A stretch of 8,055 nt of DNA from an uncultured Comamonadaceae bacterium (GTDB lineage Bacteria; Pseudomonadota; Gammaproteobacteria; Burkholderiales; Burkholderiaceae_C), in NCBI GenBank assembly GCA_937871735.1, contig CALMOI010000152.1, positions 1 through 8,055 on the forward strand, given 5' to 3'. A program made the position numbers and the translations under genes. Shown piece after piece: positions 4,934 to 8,055 of the stretch (the stretch's first letter is position 1; each line of letters opens with the position of its first letter). Under the pieces are notes generated by a model. It had not been told where the DNA came from. It did not search any database and worked only from the letters and a program-made list of their open reading frames with translations.

Positions 4934-6091
4934 TTACAGCTCTTCGACTCTCACGGGCGGGTAGCTGTCCCAAGCTTGGCAACCGGGGCACTGCCAAAAG
5001 TGGTTTTTAGCCTCGAAACCGCAGGCGGCGCAGCGGTAGCGGCTCAGGGGTTTGACGGCATGATCCAGCGCCCGCTGCACCTGCGGGTGAAATTGGTTGT
5101 GCTCTAGCTTTTCTCCGGCAATCCAGCGGGCGGCGGCAATCAGCGACGGTTCGCGTTCCAAGTGGCTGATGTAGCCTTGGCGCGCGGTTTTTGCATCGCC
5201 CGTGGCCAAGGTGTCGAGCGTGATCAGGGCTTCCAGCACGTCCAGTGAAGGTTGCTGCTGGTAGTGCTCGCGCAGCAGTGTGCGTGTGCTGGCGAGCTGG
5301 TTGCTGGCCTGGGCACAAGTCACCAGCAAATGAGCCACCAAAGGCAGCGCTTGGGGCGTGGCTGCGGCCAAGTCATGCAGGGTTTGCAGCGCTTGAGCCA
5401 TCTGGCCTTGGTCGTGTTGCAGCTTGGCCAGTTGAATGCGTGGGCGGGCCGATTGCGGGGCTTCAGCCACGGCTTGCACCAGCAGCTGTTCGGCGTGGTG
5501 CAGATCGCCGGTGCTGACGTGGGCAGCGGCTTGTTCACAGAGGTAATGCGCCAGTCGCCCGGTGAAGCTGGCCTCGCCCGAGGCTTGGAGCTGACGCGCC
5601 ACTTCGGCGGCCTGCGGCCATTCGCGTGAGCGTTCGTAGATCGCCAAGAGCGCCAACTGGGCTTGGGTTTGGAACGGCGTTGCCGCCAGCTTGCGCAGCG
5701 CGTCTTCAGCGCGATCAAGCAGGCCGGCTTTCAAAAAGTCCAGCGCCAAGGCGTGTTGGGCGCGTTCGCGGTCGGCCACGCTCAGGTCGCCGCGTGACAG
5801 CAGGTGCTCATGCACACGCACGGCACGCTCGTACTCACCGCGACGGCGAAACAGATTGCCGAGCGCAAAGTGCAGTTCCGAAGTGTCGGGGTCGTTTTGG
5901 ACGGCTTCGATGAAAGCGTCAATGGCTTGGTCTTGCTGCTCGTTAAGCAAAAAGTTCAGCCCCTTGAAGTAGGCTTTGGGCGCGCGGCGGTTTTCCAGGC
6001 GCAACTGGCGCAGATCCAGCCGCGAGGCCAGCCAACCCAGCACAAAGGCCAGCGGCAGGCCCCACAGCAGCCAACTGAGGTCAAATTCCAT
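4934..6091 (-). CDS. lapB: Lipopolysaccharide assembly protein LapB (TPR and rubredoxin-like zinc domain)
   Basis: LapB (YciM) is an inner-membrane protein facing the cytoplasm. With FtsH it drives degradation of LpxC and so balances LPS against phospholipid synthesis; it also links to LPS assembly. The product is 385 residues, against 389 in E. coli. An N-terminal membrane helix at about 5–22 (DLSWLLWGLPLAFVLGWLASRL) is followed by FKGLNFLLNEQQDQAIDAFIEAV and further tetratricopeptide repeats to about 330. A C-terminal rubredoxin-like metal site has C354, C357, C368 and C371 (YRCAACGF … FWQCPGCQAW), essentially as in E. coli. I start at the ATG 6091, because MEFDLSWLL is the family N terminus; the frame is open 48 codons further out, but that stretch overlaps lapA and has no family likeness. 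No Shine-Dalgarno sequence precedes the ATG, and lapA ends 11 bases inside lapB, so translation is probably coupled. Confidence 0.95.
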   Translation of the reverse strand: MEFDLSWLLWGLPLAFVLGWLASRLDLRQLRLENRRAPKAYFKGLNFLLNEQQDQAIDAFIEAVQNDPDTSELHFALGNLFRRRGEYERAVRVHEHLLSRGDLSVADRERAQHALALDFLKAGLLDRAEDALRKLAATPFQTQAQLALLAIYERSREWPQAAEVARQLQASGEASFTGRLAHYLCEQAAAHVSTGDLHHAEQLLVQAVAEAPQSARPRIQLAKLQHDQGQMAQALQTLHDLAAATPQALPLVAHLLVTCAQASNQLASTRTLLREHYQQQPSLDVLEALITLDTLATGDAKTARQGYISHLEREPSLIAAARWIAGEKLEHNQFHPQVQRALDHAVKPLSRYRCAACGFEAKNHFWQCPGCQAWDSYPPVRVEEL

Positions 6092-6404
6092 GAGGCGGTA
6101 GCGAAGAAGGTGAGGGCGCGGCAGCGGCGCTGCTGGCAGTGGGCGGTGGCACGACAGGAGGCGGTGCGATGGTGCGGCGGGCGGCTTTGCGGTGCATCCA
6201 CCAACGCGGCACCATGCCGAGCACGCCCACGGCAACGCCCAAGGTAAAGGTACTGAGCACTACCAGCACCAGCGGCGTATGCCAATGGGTGCCAAAGAAG
6301 AAACGCACGGTCACGTCTTCTTGGTTGTTCAGTGCGAACGCAAACAGGGTGAAAAAGATGGCCGCCTTCAGCATCCACTTGAGCAGCCACAGCAGGTGTT
6401 TCAT
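6081..6404 (-). CDS. lapA: Lipopolysaccharide assembly protein LapA
   Basis: LapA (YciS, DUF1049) is a small inner-membrane partner of LapB in LPS assembly. The 107-residue product has two membrane helices, about 5–25 (LWLLKWMLKAAIFFTLFAFAL) and 44–65 (PLVLVVLSTFTLGVAVGVLGM), joined by the family loop NNQEDVTVRFFFG. Basic residues follow the second helix (RWWMHRKAARR), as expected for a cytoplasmic side. The last 35 residues or so are Pro/Ala/Ser-rich and probably disordered, which is common in betaproteobacterial versions. AGGAAG precedes the ATG at a usable distance. The gene begins 26 bases after ihfB and its stop overlaps the lapB start. Confidence 0.92.
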   Translation of the reverse strand: MKHLLWLLKWMLKAAIFFTLFAFALNNQEDVTVRFFFGTHWHTPLVLVVLSTFTLGVAVGVLGMVPRWWMHRKAARRTIAPPPVVPPPTASSAAAAPSPSSLPPHGI

Positions 6405-6430
6405 GAAGGCTTCCTGGTGACAGGCAAATT

Positions 6431-6757
6431 TTACGGGGCGGCAGGCGCGGCCACGTCAGCGGCGTTGAGTTCGGCGGTGCGCTCGGCTACGGCTTCGCGC
6501 AGGGCTTTGCCGGGTTTGAAATGCGGCACACGTTTGGCCGGAATCGCCACGCTGGCGCCAGAGCGCGGATTGCGTCCGATGCGCGGAGGGCGCTGATTCA
6601 CAGAGAAGCTACCGAAGCCGCGAATTTCGATGCGGTTGCCACGCACCAATGCGTCGCTCATCGCGTCCAAGATTGTTTTGACGGCGAGTTCCGTGTCGCG
6701 ATAGGGCAGTTGGGTAAAGCGAGCTGCCAGTTCTTCAACCAAGTCGGAGCGGGTCAT
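6431..6757 (-). CDS. ihfB: Integration host factor subunit beta
   Basis: The beta subunit of IHF, a sequence-specific DNA-bending heterodimer used in transcription, replication start and site-specific recombination. Seen here: MTRSDLVEELAARF at the N terminus; RIEIRGFGSFSVNQRPPRIGRNPRSG at 42–67; and VPHFKPGKALREAV at 77–90. Pro64 sits at the tip of the beta arm, the residue that intercalates into DNA. Glu44 and Arg46 match E. coli IhfB positions involved in DNA recognition, which favours IHF beta over HU or IHF alpha. At 108 residues it is about 14 longer than E. coli IhfB; the extra C-terminal tail (95–108) is Ala-rich and probably disordered. It follows rpsA, a conserved order, but with a terminator between. 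No Shine-Dalgarno sequence is visible before the ATG. Confidence 0.96.
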   Translation of the reverse strand: MTRSDLVEELAARFTQLPYRDTELAVKTILDAMSDALVRGNRIEIRGFGSFSVNQRPPRIGRNPRSGASVAIPAKRVPHFKPGKALREAVAERTAELNAADVAAPAAP

Positions 6758-6779
6758 TGCGGGGGCAAATCAGGAAAAC

Positions 6780-6856
6780 AACAAAAGAAAAAAGGGGACA
6801 GACCCCGCGCAATGCCACCTCTTGACGAAGTGGCGGGGCGCTGAAGTCTGTCCCCT
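6780..6856 (-). terminator. Intrinsic terminator downstream of rpsA
   Basis: AGGGGACAGAC (6793–6803) and GTCTGTCCCCT (6846–6856) are exact reverse complements. Read on the minus strand, the stem is followed at once by six T (complement of 6788–6793) and then a T-rich run to 6780. Inside, CCCGC (6804–6808) can pair with GCGGG (6833–6837), and GCCAC (6814–6818) with GTGGC (6830–6834), two competing extensions. It starts 20 bases after the rpsA stop. It should end or attenuate rpsA transcription and leave ihfB to read-through or to its own promoter. The GGGGACAGAC core also resembles dispersed palindromes of some proteobacterial genomes, so it may be a repeat copy reused as a terminator. Confidence 0.8.
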
Positions 6857-6875
6857 CGGTCAGGCAGGCAGCAAC

Positions 6876-8055
6876 TTAGTTGTTGTCCAGCTTGGCGCGC
6901 AGCAAAGCGCCCAGGCTGGTGGTGCCAGCGTTTTCGCGAGCCGATTGTTGGCTCAGGTTCGACATCGCTTCTTGTTGGTCAGCCATGTCCTTGGCCTTGA
7001 TCGACAACTGGATGTTGCGGGTCTTGCGATCCACGTTCACCACCACGGCGGTCACTTCGTCGCCTTCCTTGAGCACGCTGCGGGCATCTTCCACGCGGTC
7101 GCGGGAGATTTCGCTGACGCGCAGGTAGCCGAGGATGTCTTGGCCCAGATCGATTTCAGCGCCACGAGCGTCAACCGTCTTGACCTTACCGGACACGATT
7201 TGACCCTTGTCGTTGATCGACACGAAGGTCGTGAACGGATCTTGGTCGAGTTGCTTGATGCCCAAGGAGATGCGTTCGCGGTCCACGTCCACAGCCAACA
7301 CCAGGGCTTCGACTTCTTGGCCCTTCTTGTAGTTGCGCACAGCGGCTTCGCCGGTTTCGTTCCAAGACAGGTCAGACAAGTGCACCAGACCGTCGATGCC
7401 AGCAGCCAGACCGACGAACACGCCGAAGTCGGTGATGGACTTGATCGGGCCCTTCACGCGGTCGCCGCGCTTGGTGTTTTGGGCGAACTCTTGCCACGGG
7501 TTGGCGCGGCATTGCTTCATGCCCAAGGAGATGCGGCGCTTGTCTTCGTCGATTTCCAGAACCATGACTTCGACTTCGTCACCCAGGGAGACCAGCTTGC
7601 TGGGGGCGATGTTCTTGTTGGTCCAGTCCATTTCGGAGACGTGCACCAGGCCTTCGATACCGGGTTCGAGTTCGACAAATGCGCCGTAGTCGGCGATGTT
7701 GGTGATCTTGCCGAACATGCGCGTGCCTTGCGGGTAGCGGCGGTTCACGCCCATCCAAGGATCGTCGCCCATTTGCTTCAGACCCAGAGACACGCGGTTC
7801 TTTTCGGTGTCGAACTTCAGGATCTTGGCAGTGATTTCCTGACCAGCGGTCACCACTTCGGACGGGTGACGCACGCGGCGCCATGCCATGTCGGTGATGT
7901 GCAGCAGGCCGTCGATGCCGCCCAGGTCAACGAACGCACCGTATTCGGTGATGTTCTTGACCACGCCACGCACCACGGAACCTTCGCGCAAGGTTTCCAT
8001 CAGCTTGGCGCGCTCTTCGCCCATCGAGGCTTCCACCACAGCGCGGCGGCTCAGC
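6876..8055 (-). CDS. rpsA: 30S ribosomal protein S1 (N-terminal part outside the window)
   Basis: S1 binds mRNA on the small ribosomal subunit and helps start translation on messages with weak Shine-Dalgarno sequences. 392 residues are visible up to the TAA stop. The frame runs through the right edge (LSRRAVVEASMGEERAKLM), so the GTG at 8039 is an internal codon, not the start. Four S1 (OB-fold) repeats are seen, corresponding to repeats 3–6 of the six: EGSVVRGVVKNITEYGAFVDL, GTRMFGKITNIADYGAFVEL, GDRVKGPIKSITDFGVFVGL and GQIVSGKVKTVDARGAEIDL. Each of the first three ends in an ISLG- or VSLG-type strand; the last is more divergent, as in other S1 proteins. About 165 N-terminal residues, the ribosome-binding repeats 1–2, are missing. 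The short Ala/Leu-rich C-terminal tail ends in KLDNN. Confidence 0.97.
   Translation of the reverse strand, partial: LSRRAVVEASMGEERAKLMETLREGSVVRGVVKNITEYGAFVDLGGIDGLLHITDMAWRRVRHPSEVVTAGQEITAKILKFDTEKNRVSLGLKQMGDDPWMGVNRRYPQGTRMFGKITNIADYGAFVELEPGIEGLVHVSEMDWTNKNIAPSKLVSLGDEVEVMVLEIDEDKRRISLGMKQCRANPWQEFAQNTKRGDRVKGPIKSITDFGVFVGLAAGIDGLVHLSDLSWNETGEAAVRNYKKGQEVEALVLAVDVDRERISLGIKQLDQDPFTTFVSINDKGQIVSGKVKTVDARGAEIDLGQDILGYLRVSEISRDRVEDARSVLKEGDEVTAVVVNVDRKTRNIQLSIKAKDMADQQEAMSNLSQQSARENAGTTSLGALLRAKLDNN

Noticed and set aside
5956..6390. Open frame spanning lapA and the lapB start in another minus-strand frame
   Set aside because: Both lapA and lapB are complete and recognisable in their own frames, so there is no fusion or frameshift.
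8037..8039. GTG as the start of the S1 gene
   Set aside because: The frame continues to the window edge with typical S1 sequence (LSRRAV), so the gene is simply cut by the window.

Overview
The window is a gene-dense, GC-rich stretch with no tRNA, rRNA, CRISPR array or insertion sequence that I can see. The gene order rpsA–ihfB–lapA–lapB, the protein sequences and the base composition point to a betaproteobacterium, most likely Burkholderiales and perhaps Comamonadaceae. That placement is inferred from general resemblance, not from a search.

Left third, plus strand (1–3339): the distal part of a tungsten aldehyde:ferredoxin oxidoreductase (AOR) operon. It starts with an AOR catalytic subunit cut by the window edge. 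Next come an FAD/NAD(H)-binding reductase, a MoaD/ThiS-type sulfur carrier ending in Gly-Gly, and a 99-residue protein of unknown family ending in Gly-Gly-Gly. Together they look like an NAD-coupled aldehyde-oxidising enzyme, resembling the AorABC type known from Aromatoleum, with its own pterin-cofactor sulfur carrier. The small Fe-S subunit expected upstream is not in view.

Middle, minus strand (3346–4779): rdgC (recombination-associated, RecA-modulating DNA-binding protein) converges on the AOR operon with only 6 bases between stop codons. Its start is best placed at a GTG giving 306 residues. Upstream of rdgC are a candidate promoter and a strong nested hairpin. Then comes a small secreted ComEA-type helix-hairpin-helix protein, whose upstream region carries an FNR/ANR-like palindrome.

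Right half, minus strand (4934–8055): lapB, lapA, ihfB and the C-terminal two thirds of rpsA, transcribed in the order rpsA → ihfB → lapA → lapB. This is a housekeeping cluster: ribosomal protein S1, the IHF beta subunit, and the two envelope proteins that set LPS synthesis by controlling LpxC turnover. A textbook intrinsic terminator, built from a GGGGACAGAC palindrome plus a T tract, separates rpsA from ihfB. lapA and lapB overlap by 11 bases.

The part most worth following is the AOR operon tail: the unknown 99-residue protein with its glycine tail, the proline-rich insertion in the reductase, and the dedicated sulfur carrier. The rest is conserved chromosomal background with a few regulatory details worth checking.
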